Assembly (NCBI RefSeq): GCF_003403295.1
Contig: NZ_QUWV01000166.1
Coordinates: forward strand, 1 to 32,003
DNA from: Komagataeibacter melaceti
GTDB taxonomy: Bacteria; Pseudomonadota; Alphaproteobacteria; Acetobacterales; Acetobacteraceae
Length of the DNA: 32,003 nucleotides
Direction of reading: 5' to 3'
Shown here: piece by piece, positions 7,822 to 16,323 of the stretch
How positions within the stretch are numbered: position 1 is the stretch's first letter
Layout: each line of letters starts with the position of its first letter
Translations under genes and position numbers: made by a program
Notes under the pieces: generated by a model
Database searches by the model: none
The model's input: the letters and a program-made list of their open reading frames with translations, nothing else
What the model was told of the DNA's origin: nothing

Positions 7822-8636
7822 TGCCCGCCCTGCCCGCCGGTTTCCCGCGTGATGCCGTGCTGGAGGCCGCCATGGCGGCGGCTGACGTGGCGCGCACGGT
7901 CGTGCTGCCGTTCTTCCGCCGGGGTGTTGGCGCCGATGACAAGCATGACAGCAGCCCCGTAACCATAGCCGACCGCACGGCGGAACGCGCGATTCGGGCC
8001 GTGCTGTCCGAGCGCCTGCCCGGTTTTGGCGTGATGGGGGAGGAATTCGGCCTTGAGGGTGGTGAAAGCCCCTATCGCTGGGTGATCGACCCGGTGGACG
8101 GCACGCGGGCCTTCCTGACCGGGCGGCCGACCTTCGGCACGCTGATCGCCCTGCTGCATGAAGGCGTGCCGCTGCTGGGCGTGATCGACCAGCCGGTTAC
8201 GGGTGAGCGGTGGATCGGCCTGCGGGGCGAGCCGACACGCTTTGTCTCGACCATTACGGGGCAGATCGGCACGCGGCGCTGCGGTGACGTGGCACGCGCC
8301 GAGCTTTCATGCACCGCGCCGGAAATACTCGATGCGCCGCACCGGCCCGGCTTTGACGCGCTGGCGGGCGCGGTCAAACGGACAAGCTGGGGCGGTGACT
8401 GTTATGCCTACGGGCTGCTGGCGCTGGGGCAGATTGACATCATTGCCGAATGTACAATGAAAATATGGGACTGGGCCGCCCTTGTGCCGGTGGTGGAGGG
8501 CGCAGGCGGCTCCATGACCGACTGGGCCGGCCAGCCATTGCGCGCCGATGGTGACGGCACCGTCCTGGCGCTGGGGGATGCCGGGCTTCTGTCCCGCGTA
8601 AGCACCCTGCTTGCCGCGCCCGTTGGCGCGGGCTAA
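7821..8636 (+). CDS. hisN: Histidinol-phosphatase, inositol monophosphatase family
   Basis: It is predicted to remove phosphate from histidinol phosphate in histidine synthesis. The 271-residue protein has the metal-binding motifs of the IMPase fold: GEEFG at residues 73-77, DPVDGTRAFLTG at 90-101, and WDWAALVPVVEGAGG near residues 215-230. The TGRPTFGTLIAL segment resembles HisN-type members more than inositol monophosphatase or CysQ, but substrate preference cannot be settled from sequence alone. It overlaps the upstream cytochrome gene by one base. Confidence 0.85.
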   Translation: MPALPAGFPRDAVLEAAMAAADVARTVVLPFFRRGVGADDKHDSSPVTIADRTAERAIRAVLSERLPGFGVMGEEFGLEGGESPYRWVIDPVDGTRAFLTGRPTFGTLIALLHEGVPLLGVIDQPVTGERWIGLRGEPTRFVSTITGQIGTRRCGDVARAELSCTAPEILDAPHRPGFDALAGAVKRTSWGGDCYAYGLLALGQIDIIAECTMKIWDWAALVPVVEGAGGSMTDWAGQPLRADGDGTVLALGDAGLLSRVSTLLAAPVGAG

Positions 8637-8722
8637 ATGCCTATTCACATTTTCTCTAGCGATGGCGTGGGCGATCGGATAGGGACGAGCCACCTTGACC
8701 GTACAGAGCGGGAGCGTACGAT

Positions 8723-9988
8723 ATGACCAGTCATTCCAACGGCCACCTTTCCCTTCCCAAGGACAAGATCCGTATCCTGCTGCTTGAGGGCATTCACGAC
8801 AGCGCCGTGAACCTGCTGAAGGAAAACGGATACGAGAACGTCACGCGCCTGAAAACGGCGCTGGAGGGCGAGGCCCTGCAAAAGGCGCTGGAAGGCGTGC
8901 ATATTGTGGGTATCCGCTCACGCACGCAGCTGACGCGCGAAGTGATTGAAAAGGCCGACCGCCTGATCGCGATTGGCTGCTTCTGCATCGGTACCAACCA
9001 GGTGGACCTGAACGCTGCGCGTGAGGCGGGTATTCCCGTGTTCAACGCGCCCTACAGCAACACGCGTTCCGTGGCCGAACTGGTCATGGGCGAGATCGTG
9101 ATGCTGATGCGCCGCATCTTCCCCAAATCCGAGGAATGCCATGCGGGCGTGTGGAAGAAATCCGCCACCAATAGCTGGGAAGTGCGCGGCAAGACGCTGG
9201 GTATCGTGGGCTATGGCTCCATCGGTTCACAGCTTTCCGTGCTGGCCGAAGCATTCGGCATGCGCGTGTTCTACTATGATGTGATTGACAAGCTGGTCCA
9301 TGGTAACGCCACGCCGGTCGATACGCTGGAAAACCTGCTGGCCCAGAGCGACGTGGTCAGCCTGCACGTGCCCCAGACGCCCCAGACCAAGGGCATGATC
9401 GGGGAAGCCCAGATCCGCGCGATGAAGAAGGGCTCCTTCCTCATCAACAACGCACGCGGCAACGTGGTGGACCTCGACGCGCTGGCGGCGGCCCTGAAGG
9501 ACGGCCACCTGCTGGGGGCTGCGATCGACGTGTTCCCCAAGGAGCCCAAGCAGGCCGGTGAAGCGCTCGAGACCCCGCTGCGTGGGCTGGATAACGTCAT
9601 CCTGACCCCGCATATCGGTGGCTCCACGGCGGAGGCGCAGGAGCGCATCGGCGTGGAAGTGGCGCGCAAGCTGGTGGAATATTCCGATATCGGCTCCACG
9701 CTGGGTGCGGTGAACTTTCCCACCGTGCAGCTTCCCGAAAACCCGCACGGCACGCGCTTCATGCATGTGCACAAGAACGTGCCGGGCATCATGCTCCAGA
9801 TCAACGAAATCTTCTCCTCCGAATCCTGCAACATCACCGCGCAGTACCTGCAGACGGCGGGAGAGCTGGGTTACGTTGTGGTCGAGGCCGATACCGGCCG
9901 CGATGTGGAGAAGGACAACCGTATCCTTGACCGCCTGCGTGGCCTCAACGGCACGCTGCGTGCGCGCCTGCTCTACAAGCAGGTGTAA
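8723..9988 (+). CDS. serA: D-3-phosphoglycerate dehydrogenase, long form with ACT domain
   Basis: SerA oxidises 3-phosphoglycerate to phosphohydroxypyruvate, the first step of serine synthesis. At 421 residues it matches the E. coli-type form. Visible are the substrate-side IGIRSRTQLT-like segment, the NAD Rossmann motif GYGSIGSQ, and the catalytic Arg in NNARGNVVD. Also visible are the Glu in DVFPKEP, the His in LTPHIGGST, and a C-terminal ACT domain (from about residue 348, HVHKNVPGIMLQINEIF). The ACT domain binds serine in the E. coli enzyme. It is a single-gene unit closed by a strong terminator. Confidence 0.97.
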   Translation: MTSHSNGHLSLPKDKIRILLLEGIHDSAVNLLKENGYENVTRLKTALEGEALQKALEGVHIVGIRSRTQLTREVIEKADRLIAIGCFCIGTNQVDLNAAREAGIPVFNAPYSNTRSVAELVMGEIVMLMRRIFPKSEECHAGVWKKSATNSWEVRGKTLGIVGYGSIGSQLSVLAEAFGMRVFYYDVIDKLVHGNATPVDTLENLLAQSDVVSLHVPQTPQTKGMIGEAQIRAMKKGSFLINNARGNVVDLDALAAALKDGHLLGAAIDVFPKEPKQAGEALETPLRGLDNVILTPHIGGSTAEAQERIGVEVARKLVEYSDIGSTLGAVNFPTVQLPENPHGTRFMHVHKNVPGIMLQINEIFSSESCNITAQYLQTAGELGYVVVEADTGRDVEKDNRILDRLRGLNGTLRARLLYKQV

Positions 9989-10008
9989 GCGGTCTTTTCA
10001 GGTTGTGG

Positions 10009-10046
10009 AAAAGGGGGGCATGTCCGGCGGGCGTGCCCCCTTTTTT
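10009..10046 (+). terminator. Rho-independent terminator after serA
   Basis: A G-rich arm ending GGGGGCATG (to 10022) pairs with CGTGCCCCC (10032-10040) across TCCGGCGGG, with one G-U pair. It is followed by six T at 10041-10046, about 20 bases after the serA stop. Confidence 0.92.
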
Positions 10047-10232
10047 GTCCTGCGTTTTATCCGGTGCTGCGCGGGCGTGGGAACATGGCTCTCCGGTGCG
10101 CTTCATGCTAAGTATGGGATAGGCGTACCGTGAGGTTTCCAGTACGCCATATGGCGGCATACGGGCCGGAAATAGTTAATTTTCAGGGTTTTATAGAGTG
10201 CGCGGTGATGTGGGCCTTCACGGGGGCGACCT

Positions 10233-10739
10233 GTGATCTGGGGTGATTTCCAGGCGGTGATCCAGCTTTCTGCCGGTCTGAATGTCGCCATTCTCAGTTT
10301 TGTCGATATCAGCCTGCCTGCGATCAAGGAACGCAGGCGTGTTTTCGCCAAGGCCCGGCAGGAACTTGAACTGCATCGTGGCGGAACCGAACACCAGCAC
10401 CCTGATGATGCCGAGGCCTATGCGGCGGCGGTGCAGGAAATGGACCGCAAGCTGTTCATGCTATGGCAGGAATCCTCGACCTTCATCCGTGAGGAGGAAT
10501 CCCTCATCCGCTCCACCGGCGTGCTGGGCGTGTTCGGTGCGGTGCTGAGCCTGGGGTTGCTGTGGTACTCCGCTGAGCACTATAGCGGCGAGATCTCGCT
10601 CATGGGGCGGCTGCTGATCGTCCTGTCCTTCTGCTCGCTGCTCGGGGCCTTCCTGATCAATTTCATGACCGCGTCACAGGCGGGCGTGTTCACCAAGAAA
10701 TGCAACACGATCCGCGAGGAAATGCACAAGCGCCTGTAG
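10233..10739 (+). CDS. Small membrane protein of unknown function
   Basis: I do not recognise this 168-residue protein. A mildly hydrophobic N-terminal segment (about residues 5-27) may be a membrane helix. A charged, probably helical region follows (about 30-85, many Glu/Arg/Lys/Gln). Two clear membrane helices then appear: about 90-108 (GVFGAVLSLGLLWYSAEHY) and 122-142 (LLIVLSFCSLLGAFLINFM). A charged tail ends the protein. The GTG at 10233 has an upstream GGGGG ribosome site. It stands alone between serA and the convergent MATE gene, with 25 bases to the latter. No function can be assigned. Confidence 0.65.
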   Translation: MIWGDFQAVIQLSAGLNVAILSFVDISLPAIKERRRVFAKARQELELHRGGTEHQHPDDAEAYAAAVQEMDRKLFMLWQESSTFIREEESLIRSTGVLGVFGAVLSLGLLWYSAEHYSGEISLMGRLLIVLSFCSLLGAFLINFMTASQAGVFTKKCNTIREEMHKRL

Positions 10740-10764
10740 TGCCGGGCTGCCGGGTGCTGTGCGC

Positions 10765-12123
10765 TCAGGGCGTGGACTGGCGGCGCATGCGCCACATGAT
10801 GCGCGTGCCATGCAGCACGAACACCGCCACCAACCCGGTCCCGATGCCGTACCACAGCCCTGTTGGCCCCATGCCGCGATGGAACGCCAGGTACACCCCG
10901 GTGGGAAACCCCACGCCCCAATAACCCAGAATGGCCAGTACCATCGGGATGGCGGTATCCCCCTGCCCGCGCAGGATGCCGGTGGCCACGACCTGTACCG
11001 CATCCGCACTCTGGAACGCGGCCCCCACCAGCAGCAGGCTCAGCGCCATGCGTATGGCGGCGGCGTTATCGGGCAGCGCCATGTCCAGATAGAAACTGAT
11101 GATGTGGTAACGCCCCAGCGCCAGCACCGCCGTGGTGACGCAGGCCAGCACGACGCCCAGAATCATGCCCGCCCATGCGGTGCGGCGGACCATGGCGGGA
11201 TCGCCACGCCCCGTCCAGTAACCGATGCGGATGTTGCATGCCTGCCCCAGCGCCAGATACAGCACGAAGCACTGCATGCCGATGCCCAGCATGATCTGGA
11301 ACGCCGCCAGCGCACTGTTGCCAAGGCGCGCGGCCTCAAGGCTGTTGGCCTGGAACAGTGTCACCTCCGCCATTGCGGCGGCCAGCATGGGCAGGCCGGT
11401 GCGCAGCAACTGCAGCGTATGCCCCCAGTCATGGGCGCGCGGGCGTAGCGCGGTGCGCAGTTCGGGCCTGCGGGCCATGAACCCGAGCATGATGGCCGGT
11501 ATGCACCATAGCGTGATGACCGTAGCGATGGCCGAGCCATGCAGCCCCAGCGTGGGCAGCCCGAACCACCCATGGATGAGGGTCGCGTTGAACACGCCAT
11601 TGACCACCGCGATGACCGGCATGACGCGCATGAGTATGCCCTGCGCCCCCATGACCGGCAGCGCCGTGGTCAGGATGCCCTGCCCCAGCAGCGCGGGCGG
11701 CACGGCCCACATCAGAATGCGGATGAAATCGGTCACTGGTGCGCGGATCGCCTCGGGTTCGTCCATCCACACCAGCAGCGTGTCCACATGCGCAAGGCAG
11801 TACAGTTCCGGCACGCATAACAGCAGCGCCACCACCAGCATGGACGTGATGATCGTGCCAAGGCTGGCATGGTCCTGCCGCCCGCGCGCCTGTGCCAGCA
11901 ATATGCCGCCTGCCTCGATCACGGCGGCAAGGATGGCCGTAAGCGTGAAGAACGTGCCGGTGGCCAGCCCGCCAATGGCCAGCGCCGTCGCACCCAGGCT
12001 GCCCAGCAGCACATCATCGGTCAGGCCCATCAGCATCTGGGCAAACTGTGACAGGCCCATTGGCCCAGCAATGGCAAGAAGCGAACGGAATTCGGCCCGG
12101 AACGGCTTGGTCTGAGGTGTCAT
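10765..12123 (-). CDS. MATE-family multidrug/metabolite exporter
   Basis: A predicted inner-membrane cation-coupled exporter of 452 residues with about twelve hydrophobic helices. The N-terminal half contains LLAIAGPMGLSQFAQMLMGLTDDVLLGSLG, the region that carries the substrate and ion contacts in the MATE family. The mid-protein loop LGLHGSAIAT and the helix-7 onset also match. Substrate is not predictable. The ATG at 12123 (MTPQTKPFRAEF) has an AGGG ribosome site; the frame runs on to 12171 but that extension is not family-like. It is divergent from hsdS across about 170 bases. Confidence 0.92.
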   Translation of the reverse strand: MTPQTKPFRAEFRSLLAIAGPMGLSQFAQMLMGLTDDVLLGSLGATALAIGGLATGTFFTLTAILAAVIEAGGILLAQARGRQDHASLGTIITSMLVVALLLCVPELYCLAHVDTLLVWMDEPEAIRAPVTDFIRILMWAVPPALLGQGILTTALPVMGAQGILMRVMPVIAVVNGVFNATLIHGWFGLPTLGLHGSAIATVITLWCIPAIMLGFMARRPELRTALRPRAHDWGHTLQLLRTGLPMLAAAMAEVTLFQANSLEAARLGNSALAAFQIMLGIGMQCFVLYLALGQACNIRIGYWTGRGDPAMVRRTAWAGMILGVVLACVTTAVLALGRYHIISFYLDMALPDNAAAIRMALSLLLVGAAFQSADAVQVVATGILRGQGDTAIPMVLAILGYWGVGFPTGVYLAFHRGMGPTGLWYGIGTGLVAVFVLHGTRIMWRMRRQSTP

Positions 12124-12294
12124 GAAACCCTGTTGCTGCCCATGACCCGACATGGAGCCATGACAATGCACCCGTGGCGGTATGGCGCGGATGCGTTGCG
12201 TGCAGGGGTTTATACTACTTCATCGCGCCCGGCCAGTCGGGGTTGCGCCAGTTCATGCCTCGACCACGGGGTTGCGCGTGCGTAAAAGGGCGGG

Positions 12295-13449
12295 ATGACA
12301 GCGTGCTGGCCCACTGCCCCGCTTGGCGCACTTGTGGCGTGTCTCGACGCCCGCCGCGTGCCGCTCAACCGCGCCCGGCGCGCACGGCGGCCGGGGCCGG
12401 TGCCCTATTACGGGGCCAGCGGTATTATCGGCCATGTGGATGAAGCCCTGTTCGACGGGCCGCTTGTCCTGCTGGGTGAGGACAGCGCGCCCTTTCTCGA
12501 CCCGATGCGTGATGTCGCGTTTTTTCATGATGGCCCCCTGTGGGCGGGCAATCATGTGCATGTGCTGCGGCCACGCCCGCATGTGGATGGGCGTTTTCTT
12601 GTCCACGCGCTCAATACGCTGGACTACGCGCCGTATGTGGAGGGTACGACCCGCCCCAAGCTGGTCCGCGCACGCATGAACGACCTGCCCGTGCCCTGCC
12701 CTCCCCTGGACCAGCAGCGAAAGATTGCCGATGCTCTGGATCAGGCGCTGCGCCGGATTGGCCGGCAGCTTGGTGAACTGGCCCATCAGGCCGGACTGGC
12801 GCGGGAGCGCGAGGAAGCGGAGATCCTGCATGCCCTTTCCGCAGCACGGGCGGATGGTGGCATCCGGCCCCTTGGTGCGACGTTCAGCATTACGGGCGGG
12901 GGCACGCCATCCACATCCCGCCCTGAATACTGGGGCCGCGATGTGGCGTGGATCACGCCTGCCGATCTGCCCGCAGGGCCGCCTGCGTGGGTAAGCCATG
13001 GCGCGCGTGGCCTGTCATTCATGGGGCTTGCAGCCTGCCGGGCCACGTTGGTTACCGCTTGTGCGCTGGTCATTTCAACCCGCGCGCCGGTGGGGCGTGT
13101 GGGCATGGGGGCCGGGCCACTGGCCGTAAGTCAGGGGTGCAAGGTGCTGGTGCCACGCGGGCAGGATGTGGACCTGTGCTATGCTGCGCTCGCACTCCAT
13201 GCGGCGGGGCCGGAACTGCGCCGCCGCGCGGGGGGCAGCGTGTTTCCCGAGGTTGATACCGCAACCCTTTCATCGCTGGAGATATGCCTGCCGCCACTGC
13301 ACACCCAGCGTGCGGTGGCGCGGGGCATAACGGAACTGCTGGCGGGCTTGCGGGAACAGGACTGCGCGCGTGACCGGTTGGCATCGGTGCTGCGGGAATA
13401 TCGTGTCGCGATCCGCCGTGCCGCCATGGACGGGCACCTGCCTGCGTAA
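12295..13449 (+). CDS. hsdS: Type I DNA methylation specificity subunit
   Basis: HsdS gives target recognition to type I methyltransferases. The 384-residue protein has the full two-half layout. TRD1 (about residues 1-130) contains VPYYGASGIIGHV and LLGEDSAPF. A conserved helical spacer follows (PPLDQQRKIADALDQ, about 137-165). TRD2 (about 195-330) contains GGGTPSTSRPEYWG and WITPADLP, and the second conserved region (LPPLHTQRAVARGI) ends the protein. Two different TRDs imply a bipartite target. The start ATG at 12295 follows an AAGGGCGGG ribosome site. Its partner hsdM lies 1.1 kb downstream, separated by a permease gene, and no hsdR is visible. Confidence 0.92.
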   Translation: MTACWPTAPLGALVACLDARRVPLNRARRARRPGPVPYYGASGIIGHVDEALFDGPLVLLGEDSAPFLDPMRDVAFFHDGPLWAGNHVHVLRPRPHVDGRFLVHALNTLDYAPYVEGTTRPKLVRARMNDLPVPCPPLDQQRKIADALDQALRRIGRQLGELAHQAGLAREREEAEILHALSAARADGGIRPLGATFSITGGGTPSTSRPEYWGRDVAWITPADLPAGPPAWVSHGARGLSFMGLAACRATLVTACALVISTRAPVGRVGMGAGPLAVSQGCKVLVPRGQDVDLCYAALALHAAGPELRRRAGGSVFPEVDTATLSSLEICLPPLHTQRAVARGITELLAGLREQDCARDRLASVLREYRVAIRRAAMDGHLPA

Positions 13450-13548
13450 ACGGGCGCGGATACTTTCTACACCATCTCTTTACGCTCTGCTGTCATAACG
13501 GTTTGTTAAGTGACGTGCAGTGCACCAGAAAAGGAACAGGACAGCCAT

Positions 13549-14601
13549 ATGGATGAAAACCGGAGCCGGACCCAGTACATCGGGACATTTATATTCGTAT
13601 GCGCGGTTCTGCTGTTTTCCGCATGGATTGAACAGTCATTCCTGTTTGCGTTTGTGTGGGGCGGGATACTGAGCATCACGACCTATCCGCTCCATCGCCG
13701 GCTGACCGGGCGTGGCATGGGCACGCGGATGGCGGCCGGGCTGATTGCATCGGGCATATTCGCGCTGCTGGCCGTGCCCATGATCGCCATGGCGGTCCGG
13801 GCCGGGATGGAAGTGCCCTCGCTCATGGCATGGGGGCGTGACGCGCTGCATGAAGGGATTCCCGTCTCGCCGCAGGTTGAGGAAATTCCCCGCTTCGGTT
13901 CGCGCCTTTCGGCATTGTGGCAACGCTACCTGTCGGACCCTGATGAACTGCGGCACTGGACCGGCGTGGCCTCGCGCATGTTCGCCACCAGCGATGGGCG
14001 GGCACTGCCGCACCGGGTTATGGAAATGACGGAAACCTTCGTCATCGCCACGCTGTCCGTCTATTTCTTTCTGGCCGCGTCACAGGCGCTGGCTTCGGAC
14101 ATCCGCGCCGTGGGCCGCCGCTTTCTGGGCGACCGGGCGGGTGATGTCATCTACAACACCGTGGGCGCGGTGCGCGGCACGGTTGCGGGTCTGGTGCTGG
14201 TGGGGCTGGGCCAGGGCGTGCTGGTGGGGGCTGGCTATTTCATTGCCGGAACGCCCCACCCTGCCCTGCTGACACTGCTGACGGCGGTGGTCAGTGTCAT
14301 TCCCTTCTGCGGGCCGGTCCTGCTCTGCGCCACCGTACTCATGACATTTGCGACGAATGGCATGATGCAGGCCATTATCGTGGGGGTGATCGGCACCATT
14401 GCCTATGGCGTGGGGGATCATTTTGTCCGGCCCAAGCTTATTAGCGGCAGCACCAGCATCCCGTTTCTGGCGGTGCTGACGGCCATTCTGGGGGGGCTGC
14501 ATGTATTTGGCCTGCTGGGGCTGTTCATCGGCCCGGCGGTCATTGCGGTCGCCCTGTCGCTATGGCGCACGGCGGCGGAGGAAGAGCGTGCCACGCGCTA
14601 G
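13549..14601 (+). CDS. AI-2E family (PerM-like) permease
   Basis: A predicted polytopic membrane protein of 350 residues. It has N-terminal helices (about residues 9-30 and 50-75), a soluble middle part (about 80-165), then a dense C-terminal bundle with SVIPFCGPVLL, HFVRPKLISG and GLLGLFIGPAVIAV. These are hallmarks of the AI-2E/PerM family, whose members export small molecules or ions. The substrate here is unknown. The ATG at 13549 has an AGGA ribosome site. Its last 14 bases overlap the hsdM start, so it is translationally linked to hsdM. Its position between hsdS and hsdM is unusual. Confidence 0.88.
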   Translation: MDENRSRTQYIGTFIFVCAVLLFSAWIEQSFLFAFVWGGILSITTYPLHRRLTGRGMGTRMAAGLIASGIFALLAVPMIAMAVRAGMEVPSLMAWGRDALHEGIPVSPQVEEIPRFGSRLSALWQRYLSDPDELRHWTGVASRMFATSDGRALPHRVMEMTETFVIATLSVYFFLAASQALASDIRAVGRRFLGDRAGDVIYNTVGAVRGTVAGLVLVGLGQGVLVGAGYFIAGTPHPALLTLLTAVVSVIPFCGPVLLCATVLMTFATNGMMQAIIVGVIGTIAYGVGDHFVRPKLISGSTSIPFLAVLTAILGGLHVFGLLGLFIGPAVIAVALSLWRTAAEEERATR

Positions 14602-16321
14602 CGTGGAAACACCGGGTTCCCTGCTGTCCTCCGCCGGTATCTGGCGTATTGCCGACCTGCTGCGCGGCAGGGTGCAGCCTGCGGAATACGGGCCGGTCAT
14701 CCTGGCCTTTACCGTGCTGCGCCGGATGGAACAGGCACGCGTGCGCCCGGTGATGACGCTGGCGGCGGTCAGTCAGGCCCCGGACAGGCTGGTGGCCCTT
14801 GAAACCCTTCTGTCCCGCCTGCCCTCCGCCGTGCGGGACATCATGGCGCAGCTTGAACTGCTACCCATGGCCCACCGTCTGGCACGCGCGGGTGTGCTGG
14901 AGGGCGTGGTGGCCCACTTCGCGGGGCTGGACCTTTCTCCCCGGCGTCATGGCAGTGAGGCCATGGCGCGACTGTTCGAGGAACTGGTCCATCATTTTAC
15001 CCAAAGCCGGGGAACCGGCGCGCATTATACCCCGCCGGAGGTCACGGACCTCATGGCCGACCTTGTTTTCGCACCCGATACGGCAGGCACGCGCCACGAC
15101 CTGTATGACCCTGCCGCCGGTACCGGCGCATTACTGGGGCGGGCGGCGGACCGGGTTGGCGCGTGTGGCGTGGATGTGCGCCTGTTCGGTCAGGAACTGA
15201 GCGTGCAGTCCTGCGCCCTGTGCCGCGCCGACCTGCTGCTGCGCGGCCAGAAGCCGCATGACATCGTGCATGGTGATACCCTGCTGGCTGATGGACATGC
15301 GGGGCGGCGCTTTGCCCGCATGCTGGCCAACCCTCCGTTCGGGCTGGACTGGCGGCATATCCGCGATGCGATACGGGCGGAACATGGGCGTGGCGCTGCC
15401 GGGCGGTTTGCCCCCGGCCTGCCCCGGGTGTCGGACGGGTCCATGCTGTTCATGCTGCATCTGCTGGCCAAAATGCGCGCCCCCCGGCATGGGGGCGCGC
15501 GTGTGGGGCTTGTAACCCATGCGGCGGCCCTGTGCGGTGGCGGGGCGGAAACGGGAGAGTCCGCCATCCGGCGCTATCTGGTGGATCATGACCTGATTGA
15601 TACGGTCATTGCCCTGCCCACGGACATGTTCATCAATACCGGGATCGCCACCTATATATGGATACTCGATAACAACAGGCCCGCCGCGCGCAGGGGAAAG
15701 GTCCATCTGGTGGACGCATCCCCCCTGTGGCGGCGGACACCGCGCAGCAGCGGTGAAAAGCGCCGTGAAATGACCCCCGCGCACCTTGTCACCATCGTAA
15801 GGGCCTGCATGGCGGCGGATGAGATGGATATTGCCCTGCAGGAGGATGCAGATGGTGCGGCCATGGCATGGTCCCTGCTGCCGCGCGACATGCCGGAAGG
15901 GCAATGGCCCCGCGAGGGGGAGATGGAAGCGCAATCCCCTCCTCACTCTGGCACGGCAGTACGGGATGCTACCGCCAGTGCGGATGGGTGGACTCGCCGG
16001 GCCGGTTTTTCACGCATCGTGGCGGGGCGGGATTTTCTCTACCGCAGTCTGGTAGTCGAACATCCGGCAGGCGAAGGCCCTCCGGCCCGCACGGTTTTTA
16101 CAATAGGCATGAATCAGGACCCGCAGGCTTGGTTCGCCAGCATGGTCCAGCCCCATGACCCCACGGCACGGCTGGACATGACGCGCGCGGCCGTGGGTTG
16201 CGCCATTTCATTTCCACGCTATTTCCACCGGCCCGCGCAGGTGCGTCCGCTGAACGATATCGTGGCGGACATGCGCCGCTCCATGGCGCGGCTTGCCGCA
16301 CTCATGCCCGGGGAGGAGTGA
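14588..16321 (+). CDS. hsdM: Type I DNA methyltransferase (N6-adenine) subunit
   Basis: HsdM transfers methyl from SAM to adenine and works with HsdS. The product is 577 residues. An N-terminal helical domain (LADLLRGRVQPAEYGPVILAF-like, about residues 10-40) precedes the SAM/catalytic domain. That domain has YTPPEVTDLM, motif I DPAAGTG (about 174-180) and motif IV ANPPFGLDW (about 250-258). The C-terminal part ends in an SRIVAGRDFLYRSLVVEHP segment, typical for HsdM. I chose the GTG at 14588 because a GGAGG ribosome site precedes it by 6 bases and homology begins just after. All catalytic motifs look intact. It is convergent with mtnK, with 2 bases between the stops. Confidence 0.92.
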   Translation: MPRASVETPGSLLSSAGIWRIADLLRGRVQPAEYGPVILAFTVLRRMEQARVRPVMTLAAVSQAPDRLVALETLLSRLPSAVRDIMAQLELLPMAHRLARAGVLEGVVAHFAGLDLSPRRHGSEAMARLFEELVHHFTQSRGTGAHYTPPEVTDLMADLVFAPDTAGTRHDLYDPAAGTGALLGRAADRVGACGVDVRLFGQELSVQSCALCRADLLLRGQKPHDIVHGDTLLADGHAGRRFARMLANPPFGLDWRHIRDAIRAEHGRGAAGRFAPGLPRVSDGSMLFMLHLLAKMRAPRHGGARVGLVTHAAALCGGGAETGESAIRRYLVDHDLIDTVIALPTDMFINTGIATYIWILDNNRPAARRGKVHLVDASPLWRRTPRSSGEKRREMTPAHLVTIVRACMAADEMDIALQEDADGAAMAWSLLPRDMPEGQWPREGEMEAQSPPHSGTAVRDATASADGWTRRAGFSRIVAGRDFLYRSLVVEHPAGEGPPARTVFTIGMNQDPQAWFASMVQPHDPTARLDMTRAAVGCAISFPRYFHRPAQVRPLNDIVADMRRSMARLAALMPGEE

Positions 16322-16323
16322 TC

